Of a DNA stretch of 64,000 bases, positions 46,658-60,400 are shown in pieces (within the stretch, counting starts at the first letter, position 1; each line of letters starts with the position of its first letter). The notes below the pieces were generated by a model. The model saw only the letters and a program-made list of their open reading frames with translations, ran no database searches and was not told the origin of the DNA. The stretch comes from Scatophagus argus (lineage: Eukaryota > Chordata > Actinopteri > Scatophagidae): assembly GCF_020382885.2 (NCBI RefSeq), contig NC_058508.1, forward strand, positions 9,461,917 through 9,525,916, read 5' to 3'. The position numbers and the translations under genes were made by a program.

Positions 46658-48176
46658 ATGAAGTACAACTACCATGTACCAGTGTCAACGTACACGCGCA
46701 GTTCACAGTACACACCAACATACCACACACCTACCTATTACACCCCCTCACATTATACACCAACGCACTACACATCTTCATATACTTCTACAACAAAGTA
46801 TACCCCGACTCAGTACAGCACAACACATTACACCCCATCACATTCACATTACACGTCCTCTTACAAGGCTACTTCAACATATATCCCTTCATACAGCAAA
46901 AGTTCACGGTACAGTTCATCACAGCACACGCAAGCACAAGACCTTCCTGCGCCTGTAATACCTGTCACACCTGCAAAGAGGACTGTGCACTTCCCCAATG
47001 ACATCATCTTCCAGGATATTGTAAGACGAGGAGATCTGGAGCAAATCGGTCGTTTCATGAGAGCGAGGAAGGTTCGTGTCGATACACTCTTCCACTCAGG
47101 TGAGCAAAGTCTCCACAGCTTTTGCATTTTTTTGTCCAGAAATGTTTGCAACAAGGATTCATAACTTTAAACTTTGACGTTTGATTTGAAATGAGAAATT
47201 TAAATTGTGTCAGCCAGTGAGGAGCAAGGCTTCAAAACTGTTTAGCTGTTAATGCCTGGCATGAGCGCTGCTGCAGAGGTCTGATGTAGTCTTATGTGCA
47301 GGTATGGCAGCACTACATGAAGCTGTGCTGACAGGAAATCTGGAGGTAGTGAAGTTGCTGGTAAAATATGGCGCCGATGTTCATCAGAGAGACGAAGATG
47401 GCTGGACGCCACTTCACATGGCCTGCAGTGATGGCTACCCAGAAATTGCCAGGTGACACAATTTTAGTCTTGACTGATCATGCTTGCTTTTTAGAATCAC
47501 AAAATGAGTAATTTTGCTACAAAACAAAAAATATGTCTTTCATTCTTTCAATTGATAGAAACTGGGGGGATGTGAAATAGAAATTTTCCTCATTTTCTAT
47601 GAAATATCCAAACTTCAAATCCCTCAAAGAAAAAGAAGAGGTCACCTACTTACAATGACCTTTGAAAAGACAAACTATCTGGATATGACACTAACGGTTT
47701 GGCTTCAAACACTCAACATAACATAAAACTGCTGCATAATTCCACAATCACAATACACAAACATGACATTTAACATTTATTAGAAGAGAGGGAAAACACA
47801 GGATAGCAGAGAATTTACAATGTCAAAATATTAGTGGGGATGTTTTGTGTTTAATTAAATCCATAAGTAGAAATGAACTGATGTACAAAACACAAAGCTG
47901 AACCAATACTGCTGAATTTTGGCATTTCCCCTTATTCTGAAGTTGAGGCAATGGGGAAAAAAAAGAAAATCAAGCATAGTAATGATAAACTACATCATGT
48001 TTCTTTATGCCTGAAAACTTCAATTTAACAATGTGTTGCTCCATTCCTCACTCAGGTATCTTTTGTCAGTGGGAGCCAGCACAGAGGCAGAAAACGAAAG
48101 TGGAGAGAAGCCTGCAGACCTCATTGATCCAGACTGCAAAGAGCTGGTCAAACTGTTTGAGGCAGGCTGTGTGTGA
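46658..48176 (+). CDS. ppp1r27: Protein phosphatase 1 regulatory subunit 27 (ankyrin-repeat protein), 3 exons
   Basis: Exons 46658-47099, 47302-47452 and 48056-48176 join in phase to 237 residues. The ATG at 46,658 has G at -3 and A at +4; the frame extends upstream only by a GTG. Residues 1-100 are rich in Tyr, Thr, Ser and Pro with YTPT/YTPS repeats. KRTVHF (107-112) is an RVxF-type PP1-docking motif, followed by FPNDIIFQDIVRRGDLEQIGRF. Two to three ankyrin repeats follow, with GMAALHEAVLTGNLEVVKLL, GADVHQRDEDGWTPLHMACSDG and YLLSVGAS, then the ending DPDCKELVKLFEAG. This matches mammalian PPP1R27 (DYSFIP1, about 154 residues), described as a PP1 inhibitor that binds dysferlin, but with a longer N-terminus. 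Relatives such as PPP1R12-type proteins are much longer. Confidence 0.92.
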
Positions 48177-48235
48177 TGGGGCACCAAATGGATCCCTGAG
48201 AGAAAACAGAAAGCTGAGCACTAAGAAAAGAAAAG

Positions 48236-49060
48236 AATAAAAAATGAAACAGATTTAACTGTGTACAATACCAAACAAACTTGTAACAGAGTGGATGAAC
48301 ACAGCCAGAGCTAGGGCCATGTCACTAATCCTGTAGTATGGTAAAATGGTGGTTCTCTTTTTCAAAAGTGCAGCACAAATCGCTATGAGATTATTATTGT
48401 TTTAATTATAACCTTAAAGCAGTACTCAACTGAGCTGTATGTTTTCTTTCTGGTTGTTTTTATTTTATTTTACTTTATTTTGTGCATTTGGGTATTTGTC
48501 ATACTGCCAGTTTCTATACTGCAAATTTTAATCCTCTTTTATTCCCCTGTCTTCACTCTCCGCCCACTCTGATGTAATACAATACCAACAATGTGTCACT
48601 GAATCAATATGCCATTTTCACTTGTTGTGTGTGGCCCATTTCTGAAGAAATTAGGTAAGATGAATGTCTGTCTTCATGGTTTAAGTATTTTTATTTTGTG
48701 TTAGTGTTAAACAATCACTTTTATAAGTGGCTGGTTGCACTCTGCAGACTGTATGTTTAGAAAAAAATTGAACTGATTATAATATATATTTACAACACAG
48801 ACTTTAGCTGAAATGTTGGTGTTTTATCTATCCTCACTGCTGGGCAGAAAGAGGATCAGCCAAATTAATAATTGATACTTCACTGATGGTCAGTAATCAA
48901 AAAAACATTAAGTTTATGGTATACAAGCACTTCTACTGCCACGGTACAGTTCCTTTATATATTGCTATAGTTTTTTGTTGTAGGAATGCAAATGTCAGCA
49001 ATGAAAGTCTTATACTTTTCTCTTCAACAATTATTTTTGTATGTTTTCAGAAATAAAGAG
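48236..49060 (+). other. ppp1r27: ppp1r27 3' UTR with candidate poly(A) signals
   Basis: AATAAA occurs soon after the stop (near 48,236) and again near 49,051 as AAATAAAGAGACC. The distal one is preceded by a long AT-rich UTR. About 500 bases of nondescript AT-rich DNA then run to the mcrip1 promoter. Confidence 0.45.
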
Positions 49061-49579
49061 ACCTTTTATAAATATGACTGAGTTGCTGCTGTGTCGTCTG
49101 TTCAAGAAAATTTTAAATTAAAAGAACTGGAGCAAACACACCTACATTTTCACCACCATCATTTGATGCATTTCATCCACTGTCTCAGCATAAAACCTGT
49201 TACAAGACTAGCTAAAATAAAATTTTATGCGGTTTTGCTGCTCCTGCTGAAGCTTTAGACTTGTGACAGTCACTAAATTGGAAAAAATTATTATAGAACA
49301 TATCCTGGCATGAATGTAAAATGGAAATACAGGGGCAGTTATGAAAAATATAACTGTAACGTTGTATTTTTATGAAATAAGACGCAACATATTTTTAAAG
49401 AAAGCGGTGGGAGAGTCTATGTAAACGAGGCAATGTAAACCAATAAGCATACATATAAGCTTTCTCTTTTTTGAAGAAACTATTGTACTACTATTGGCGT
49501 CGTTATTGTTGGCTGTATATTCACATGGTGCATGATATATAACGTCAATATTTACTTCTGTGAGGACCATAGATGTTGA

Positions 49580-49700
49580 GCGCTTTCACTTCCGTGTCTT
49601 TTCCCGGAAATGATTGGTTGGCATTGGCAACGTTTTAGCCAAGTCTGACGGCGTACACAGTCTCTGAATAAAGAAATCGAAAGGAAGGGCCAGAAAAAAG
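49580..49700 (+). promoter_or_regulatory. mcrip1: mcrip1 promoter and likely non-coding exon 1
   Basis: Two ETS-type sites (CACTTCCGT at 49,587-49,595 and CCCGGAAAT at 49,603-49,611) and inverted CCAAT boxes (ATTGG at 49,613-49,617 and again about 10 bases later), with no TATA: a housekeeping promoter. A donor AAAAAAG/GTTTGT at 49,700/49,701 could end a non-coding first exon that joins an acceptor TTCAG at 50,438-50,442. The exon limits are inference. Confidence 0.45.
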
Positions 49701-50521
49701 GTTTGTTGAGTGTCTTAGCAATGTGTACTTTACTGGTCATCTTGAAACATTTATAACTGTTCTAATGTCTTTCTAATAAATTTTAAGGACCAATAACGCC
49801 TGCAAAATATTAGCTGATTGAAGCTAACGTCACGACAGGACAATGTAACTCAACTAGCGAGCTAGCAGGCTAAAGTTAGCTGAAATTATTGTGTCAGCAA
49901 ATCTATAGTTAGCTGTCCCACAGGACATAGCTATAGGGGGACACGAATCAGATTCAAGCAGAAGCAATTGTAGAACTAATACACATTCTTACTGGTGTGA
50001 AATTTACCAGTGCTTAACTTACTGGCTTTGGTTCTGTAGCCTGCTGCTAACACTATTGAAACCACTGAATTAAAAACGTAAACAATAGCCCCTTGGCTAG
50101 CTAACGTCAATATTTGTTCATGTAGTCGAGACACAGGGCGTACTTTCGGGATAGAGAACAGTGGTTAACGCTAGCGATTATGAGTTAACAAAACTCGTAT
50201 TGCCCCTAATGTTACATTAATCATCAGAACTCTTCAGATAGTAGCGCTGCAGTTTATTGTAAGTGAATAGCAAGTAGCTTTAAAACTTTACTGTGTGATC
50301 TAACTTACAATGTCAATAGTTAACCGTTTCTAATAGGTAGCTTTGGTTTACAGGTAGGTCTGTGTTGTGCCATTTAGAAAATAACTTCTTAGATCGAATG
50401 TGGGTGCTATTGTTGTCACTGTTGTTTACCGATAGAATTCAGCTGAGGACTTCTGATCCTTTGTGTTCTTCAAATCCACTCACCACAGAGGAGCGAAGAG
50501 CGAGTGCAGACTGCAAACAGA

Positions 50522-51383
50522 ATGACCAGGTCTGTAACAAGTTATTCAATTTAGTGCTAATCCGCAAATACAAAAGGGTCAATTGAAAACATTGGTGGTG
50601 TTCTACTAGGTATGTGCTGCTTTGGGCTTGAGACACAGAAGTATTGTATGTGACATTTAGGCTACAGTAAACAGTGATTAAAAGACTTGAATGTCTGCTC
50701 ATTTTGCTGTTTTCATGTTTGTGAAGCTCATCTGCTCCCAGGATGGTGAACAGTTACAAGCGGACTTCAAGCCCTCGGTCCCCGACTAATAGTGGGGAGC
50801 TTTTCACCCCAGCACATGAGGAAAATGTGCGCTTTATACACGATAGTAAGTACTGTTGCTTACATTGACATCTGTTTTCCTTCAGAATGATATAACCATT
50901 TTATTTTGGTAATGATCAGAATAATCAACCTCTGAGAACTGAACATTTCTATAACTTGGATGCAGCAAGACTGAACACTATATTGGTCTCTCCTTCATTA
51001 ATTTGAACTTATTTACTTTTAGTCTACCTTGTCATGCAGTGCTAACAGATGTACAACATGAAATAAGATTTTCTAAATGTAACACAAGCATGGGTGCCCT
51101 TACGCTTTCACAGCCTGGCAGTGTGTGCTCAGAGACATCAGATCAACACAAAATAGTGAACGTAATGACCGTGGACCACAGGAGTATGTGGAGAAGAACC
51201 CAAATCCTAACCTACATTGTAAGTTACATTGTAACTTAATAGTGAAGTGGGCTACATTTCGGGCTTACATTACACAAGTAAAGGCTAGTTAACAACTTGT
51301 TTCTGTCTGGTCTTGCAGCTTTCACACCAGTGGACCTGAGTGACCTCAAGAAACGCAGCACACAGGACTCCAAAAAGTCCTAG
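50522..51383 (+). CDS. mcrip1: MAPK-regulated corepressor-interacting protein 1, 4 coding exons
   Basis: Coding exons 50522-50529, 50727-50845, 51114-51218 and 51319-51383 join to 98 residues (human 97). The first coding exon holds only eight coding bases (ATGACCAG), so the start is easily missed; the ATG inside exon 2 would drop the conserved MTSS start. Conserved blocks are YKRTSSPRSP, GELFTPAHEENVRFI, EYVEKNPNPNL and PVDLSDLKKRSTQDSKKS at the C-terminus, all close to human MCRIP1 (FAM195B). The family protein binds CtBP corepressor and is released when ERK phosphorylates it. It also binds the DDX6 helicase. The segment between the TWQCV tryptophan and EYVEK differs from human. All introns are GT-AG. 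Confidence 0.93.
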
Positions 51384-52067
51384 TCTTTCTCATGATGGTC
51401 CGGTCGCTTTTTTCCACCCATTATCCTCGAGAACTTTTCCTCCATCAGCCAAGTCAGCCCTGTTGGCCCTTCTAGCACAGAATGCCATTTCTGCCTCATT
51501 TCTGATCTCTGGACCATAGCAGCCCCCCATCTTGCTCTTTACCCTTTACAAGTAAGAAGAAAAGAAGTGGGATTTCGGAGGAGCACAAATTCTCCTGTGT
51601 CCTGGTTCATGTTTTTCAAGTCAGAAAATCTTCATATGTAGATTCTTTATGTGGATGGGACTGATGCAAACTTTTATTAAAAATTCCTGACATCTGATGC
51701 AGAGGTACAAACTGTTGACACTCTCCACAGGACACAAAAGACTGCAGTCTTAAATACAAACCCTTTTTCTTCACTACTGCTACTTATATGACTTTGGAAG
51801 AAAATGCAAAAGGGCTGGCTTCTAATTTTTTTTTTTTTTTCTTGTTTTGTTTTGGAAGATAGTTTGATCAGTAAAATGTAGAGGTAATGTAAGGGTCACA
51901 TTGGATACGCAGTTTATGGGCAAGTTTTGGAAGCCAAATCTATGTAGAAGGCCAACATTTTATTACAATTTTTTTTGTCCTCAAATGGACTTAACGAAGT
52001 AGAGACCTCCCCGAATATGCTGTCCTTGGATAACTCCCATCCCCTAAGCCTTGAAACAAAATGTTGA

Positions 52068-52073
52068 ATAAAG
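52068..52073 (+). terminator. mcrip1: mcrip1 poly(A) signal
   Basis: AATAAA followed by a T-rich GGACTTTTACAG stretch, giving a 3' UTR of about 700 bases that includes a T run near 51,826-51,840. Confidence 0.65.
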
Positions 52074-52620
52074 GACTTTTACAGAACTCCTGCTCGTATT
52101 GATCCTACATGAATATGAACATGGTGAAGGGACGTACAGTGAAACATACCCTGAATTTTACACCGGAGGGAATTTCATAAAGCCAGATAATTGGAATAAT
52201 CTATGCTATGTCCTGGCTGTGCTAGTTTTATAGCTGTGAACAATGATTACCTTCATAATCAATTGCTCCAACACTTACCAAATACTGTGTTTATACTAAT
52301 ACTGTTTTGTCTAGCTGGAAATTTAGTGTGATTCTATAGACTAACAAGAAATTGGCAAATATTCATATTTAAGAGGCTGGGAACAAATTTTAAAATGGCT
52401 TCTAAGAATAATTGATGATCAAAATAGTTTCTGATTATTTTTCAATTGATTAATTGACAAATTAATTTAAACTATCGAATTAATTAAATTCAGTTCTAGC
52501 TTTAACTGCATCAATGACTAGAGTCTGTGCAGGAAAACTTAAAACTATTACTGAGTTATTGAGGAACAAGATGACAGCTGTGACGACAGCATGTTTTGTG
52601 TTACAGCTGAATTGTTACAG

Positions 52621-52840
52621 CCAATGACTCACGTTTCTTGGACACGCATATTACGCGATGACGTCACGTGTACGTGCAGGACGCAACGAAGCGGTGTGTC
52701 TACATACGGCGATTGTTTGCTCATTGTGTTTCTCGGTTCAGAGAGCGTCGAGCTGTGCAAGGAGAAAGTGAGGGACCAATCAAGGCTAGGGTGTATTTTT
52801 TTTATACTTTGTTGACAGTTTAGCACTATTGGGGCAGCAT
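52621..52840 (+). promoter_or_regulatory. alyref: alyref promoter with overlapping CRE and E-box
   Basis: CCAAT at 52,621, then TGACGTCA (52,659-52,666) overlapping CACGTG (52,665-52,670): fused ATF/CREB and USF/Myc-type sites about 175 bases before the ATG. The area is CpG-richer than its flanks. Expression is probably broad and responsive to growth signals. Confidence 0.55.
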
Positions 52841-52841
52841 A

Positions 52842-55571
<2,730 letters not shown>

Positions 55572-55843
55572 GGAACGAAGGTCCTCAGTTCTCCCTTCCT
55601 CTCTGCATAGAAGGGTGGTTCTTAGACATTTGCAGAATATTTTACACTTGGTTGTCTTCTAAAGTAATGGAAATTATTGTACCGACCTCTTCTTTTAAAT
55701 GCTCCGAAGTGTTTTTTACCAGTATTTTTATTTTTGTTTTTTGTTTTTTTCCCCTTTTTCTGATGAAAGTGGTTTTGGCTGTAGGTAAATGTGAATTGGG
55801 ATTTCCCAGTTCTTTCTTCTACCCTGTAGTTAATGGAACTTGT

Positions 55844-55849
55844 AATAAA
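55844..55849 (+). terminator. alyref: alyref poly(A) signal
   Basis: AATAAA 273 bases after the stop, in TGTAATAAAACC, preceded by T-rich UTR. Confidence 0.65.
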
Positions 55850-56739
55850 ACCTGCAGTGCATATTAACCAAATTCTGGCTCTGTACTTCTATTTCCTTAA
55901 TCTGCTTGACCATCCATAAAATGCATTTTTATTATTTTTTTTATTTTTTACAAGTCTTTAAAGATCATGGTTTTGTGCTGAAATAAGTGCAGTGATTTTA
56001 TTTTTTCCCCCATTGCCTTGTCTTTTATGCCTGGTCTTAAAATAGTATAAACTCTGCAGAACACTAGTCAAAGTTAAATCGTAAGGATTGTATATATGAA
56101 GCACAGATGGATTTGCCTGATGTGGGTTTTTGACCTTTTGTAACAAACATTTGTAATGTATGACACATTTCAGTAGGGTTTCTGATGAACATTTAATAAT
56201 AGACATTTAAGTTATGTGTGATGCTTTTAGTTTAGCAAAATGACTCACAAGAGAACAACCAACCAATGAAATACGGCTGATCTAGTGACAGAATAAACAT
56301 TCCCAACTCTTCAAATATATAAGTACTCGCGAAGTATGTATAGGTTTGTGACTGTAAGGAGCTATATGTAAATACACGGCTAAATTAATGCAAATCGTTA
56401 AAATTGGTGATGTTGTTCTCGATGTTAGTCCACATGATTTGGCCGGAAAATGATACCTCTCACAGCCGAGCAACCTGGGCGCTGTCATTTTCGCAATTTC
56501 AGGTAAACGTGGTTATGATCCTCATGTCATGCTTGGCCAAAGCATAGCCACTAGATGTCGTGCTGTACCTGTATCAATCATGTGTATTGTATATCTTACC
56601 ATACAACATATATGATATATATAAGTCAACATGAATCTTTGGGATTTGGGGCTTTTAAAATATACTTCTTAGTATGTGCTCGCCGCTACTTTGATATGAA
56701 CAGATGAAGAGCCTCTGTAGTAGCTCATTGGCTGAAGGC

Positions 56740-56812
56740 AGGACGCCTGCTGTGGGAGGGAGCTAAAACTCAAGTGGAAGTGAAGTGAACAAAGTCGAAA
56801 ATGTAAAGGAAG
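56740..56812 (+). other. Candidate non-coding exon (5' UTR) of a downstream gene
   Basis: An inverted CCAAT box (ATTGG, 56,728-56,732) lies just upstream, and GAAG/GTATGTGA gives a good donor at 56,812/56,813. The only ATG is followed at once by TAA. The left end is unknown. It may pair with the exon candidate at 57,265-57,437. Confidence 0.3.
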
Positions 56813-57264
56813 GTATGTGAGTGTGCAGCACAGATCTGCATGCCCACGCGTGTCGCAGAAAAGCCGGAAGCCTATCTACAGACAAGTTTAAATAATGAAC
56901 ATATACAGTTTCCGGTTAGGTCTTCACTATTGAGGCAAGTAGTTTTTCCCATTTTTCCTTTTGTTCTTGGATAAAATAATTGGAAACCCTGACATTATAC
57001 CGTCGTAGAATATAGCACTGTTTATTTTATATAACTGTCAGTGGAGGAAAAAGATCCATTGCTTGCAAGTTGTATCAAAGTGTTAAATTTCATATAAGTT
57101 TCTTCTGACTGTTGCATAAACATCCAAGCAGGATTTTGTAGATGAATAAGATGAAGTTCATTTAAACAAGTTAATATACTACTGGATAATTTAATTAGTA
57201 GGAGTGCCTAGTATTTATAAAATTGATTGACTTACTTGTTGACTTTGTACGTTTTGTTTTCCAG

Positions 57265-57437
57265 ATCTTTCACTGCGTGGCCATCCCCGTACAAACCTGC
57301 TTTTATTTTGGAGGCAGTAAACCGGACGTTGTCTGCTCCGTCTGTCCGTTGGCTCAGATTTTCCTCTCTGCAGCTTCACTTCATTCTCTCTCATCACCAT
57401 TCACAGGAGACTGCCCCAGCCTTCCAGCGGTATAACG
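57265..57437 (+). other. Candidate non-coding exon between strong splice signals
   Basis: TTTTGTTTTCCAG precedes and GTAAGG follows; 173 bases, GC-richer than its flanks. Frames through it have no recognised domain. It is best explained as 5' UTR of a gene whose coding part lies beyond the window. In human ANAPC11 is the next gene beyond ALYREF, but I found no coding exon of it or of ARHGDIA here. Confidence 0.35.
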
Positions 57438-60400
57438 GTAAGGGTTGATTAATTAGTTGATAAACTCCTCTCATAACTCGTTTTAGACGGTAAATATGCA
57501 TATCCGAACTGCTGTAGCCTAGTTAGTAAGTTTTTCGATACTTAACTTGGAAGTATTTTCAACTTACCCCATGAACGTGAATTTATGAAAGGTGGAAATT
57601 TGTTTACCAAAGAGCAACTTCCTGCAGTTACGACCGTGCCTTTGTAGTTTCACTAATCATGTTGTAGTATTAGTGGATGTATCTCTCGACCTGTCAATTT
57701 ACTGCTAAGTCAATATAAACTTATCCGGCGGCAGCGAGTTAAGAGGCAAATACTAGTTTTTCATTTCCGGGTGTTCGGTCTGAACTGAACAGCAAGTCCC
57801 ATCGGTAACGATATTGTCATCTATTTGATTAAATTGCTCACAATGATACACACAATGTGTGGATGCATTGACAAATGGCGCAAAGTGCGAGGTGGGTAAT
57901 TTAGTATGCTTGAAAATGTGTGTGATCCGACTGTCATGTTGTGAAGAGGAACATTTTCTGATACTTCCTGGAACTAATTTGAATTGGCCAGGAGCGCTCA
58001 CACCTTAAGTCAGCCACCATCTTGATTCTTTTTTTTTTCAAGGTTTTCACGGACAAGTGCACATAGAGCACATCTGCTGAGATCAGAAGTGCTTGAAGTC
58101 ACCCTCACTTTTCTTGACTTTTGTGTGACAGTTGCTGTGTACTTAGCTGAATGGCCGATAAGTGATTTTTACCCAAACCAGGAATCCTCCCCTTCCTTCC
58201 TGTGTTTTCAAATGGTTTGGAGGACTTCTTTCTCTCATACGACTTACAGAACTTTCAGAAGATACACAATTGCCTTTTCATATGTAGCATTTGAATTGTA
58301 GGCATTTCCTTGAAGTCTGTATTGAAAAGCTTCAAACATGCAGCAAGCAGGCGTGCAAGGGTTACAACGGCAGGCCTGCCCTGAGCTGTAAAGATGTTGC
58401 ACATGTGAGCTCATATTCAGATGCAAGTGAAGGTGTGTATATAAAGACTATTAGTTGGATTTGCATGAAACATATTCATACCACTTGTCGGAGCTTTGAA
58501 GGAATCCACTGTTCAGCTGTAATTCTGCATTGTGAAGAGTCCATCAACTTCACTGACACGCTGTTTCCCAGGGAGGCAAACTGAATCTGGGCATGTTGCG
58601 GAAACTTCTCAAGAGCAAGGAATAAGCCCTGACCCCTCAGCTGGCACCTTGGCTTTCCCATTCACTCACAGCTTCCTGCTGCTACACACAGGGATTTCTC
58701 ACTAGCTATTTTTAAAGCTTCCTATTTGTTCTGGCTCTTCCTGGGATAGAGTCATGTTTTGTTTCTTCTTCTCTCACAGCCACCTCTCTGTTGCTCATTT
58801 TCTTTGCAGTCAGATTAGTCTTGTCTACAGATAGAACAAATTCTGTGATGGACTTCCTGCAAACGTTGTCTTGGTTCTTAAGAGGCTCTTGGACCAAACT
58901 CTTTTCACTTAATTAAGAACACAAGCTCATAACAAGATTTCTAGCCTGCTCCATCTCTAATTTTCATCTTATTGCATTTCTGTTTTATTCTTAGCTCTTC
59001 TCTGTTTCAGTTGAAGTTATGTTCCTCTATATTGCATCAGTTTTTTAAGAGCTAATGGTGTAACACTTCCTCACAGCTCTGTTATATGTAGAACCGCTTC
59101 TTTAACTTAATGGGATCCAGCATGATTTTATCTACATAATAACATATTGTCATAGAAAGCTTCCTTTTTCATTTATATCACTATGGCATTTTCAAAAAGT
59201 GATTTGATTGGGTAAGCCTCACAGGTAGAACGTTAAGAAGATGAGCTGTGCTTCAGTTTTGCAGCATGTGGTTTAGCGCTCTAAAGGATGTGAATCATCA
59301 AGCTCGCCTGAAAAAGGAAGTTTGCAGTAAATTCTTGACAGACAAAAAAGGTCTGGTTGCAGTCTACTTAGTCACTATTTCATCAAGTATAAGGCTGTGG
59401 TATCCCAACACTGTACTGCACTGTATTCGTTTTTTATTTGGTTCAGTCAATAACCTAATTTTAATCACAGGCGTCATGGCTCTACTATTTGCAGCAGATG
59501 TGCTATTGTCACTGAAATGCTAAATCAACACTAAGGAGATACTAAAAATCGTTTTTAAATGGCTGCTAATGCTGCTCTGCACAAAAGAGAAATGCTTTGT
59601 ATGTAAGTTGCGCAAAACTGCATATGCATTGATGCATTTGCGTTGACGCGTTGCTAGAGGATGTGCTAATTTCAAAAGCCCTGCTTGCATTAGCATTAAC
59701 TGTTGCAGAATCATTTATCTGCAATAACCTGATGTCGGTGTGACCAAAATTTTGATCTGAAATATTCTGTGAAGAAAATTGACTGAGTGTTACACCTTTT
59801 ACGTGATAAGCTTTTATTAAAGCAGCATGATAAGGATATACTGAAATGTAGAGAAATCATGTGTATGAAGGGAATAAATGCAAAGCACCAAAAGAGATTA
59901 AAGCAGCCATAAGTCTGTGGGCAACATCTTCAATAGGGAGGTGAAGCCAAGAGCTGAATGTCACCCCACAAGGGTTGCCAGTTCTCACTCTTAGTGGAGC
60001 AGCAGTCATGTCCTGTTTTTGTGTGTGTGCGTGCCACCTTCCAAGTAACCACAATTATGAGTATTACTCATCAGCTGCAAAACTCTCACTCCTCATATTA
60101 TCAGTAAAGGTACACTGCACTAATATTTCTACTAGGATGATTGTATATGTGAATTTTTGTATATTGTTTGGAGTCAAATCTTTTGTATGTTTGGGTCAAT
60201 AAAAAAACAAACTACAATAACTGCAACGGCTATGATCAACCATGAAGCACCTGTTAGATTTAGTTTTGTTCTGACAGCCACATGACTGCTGCAGTATCGT
60301 GGGAAAACATGGCTAATTTGTGTGTTTCTGTGATGCCAGTAGCCACAGTTTGCTTGATGTGATAGGATTGTTCATCCTTTGCGAGAGTGGAAGTTGTATA

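Noticed and set aside
46591-47001. Overlapping 136- and 94-codon frames in ppp1r27 exon 1
   Set aside because: They are shadows created by the low-complexity TACAC-rich repeat.
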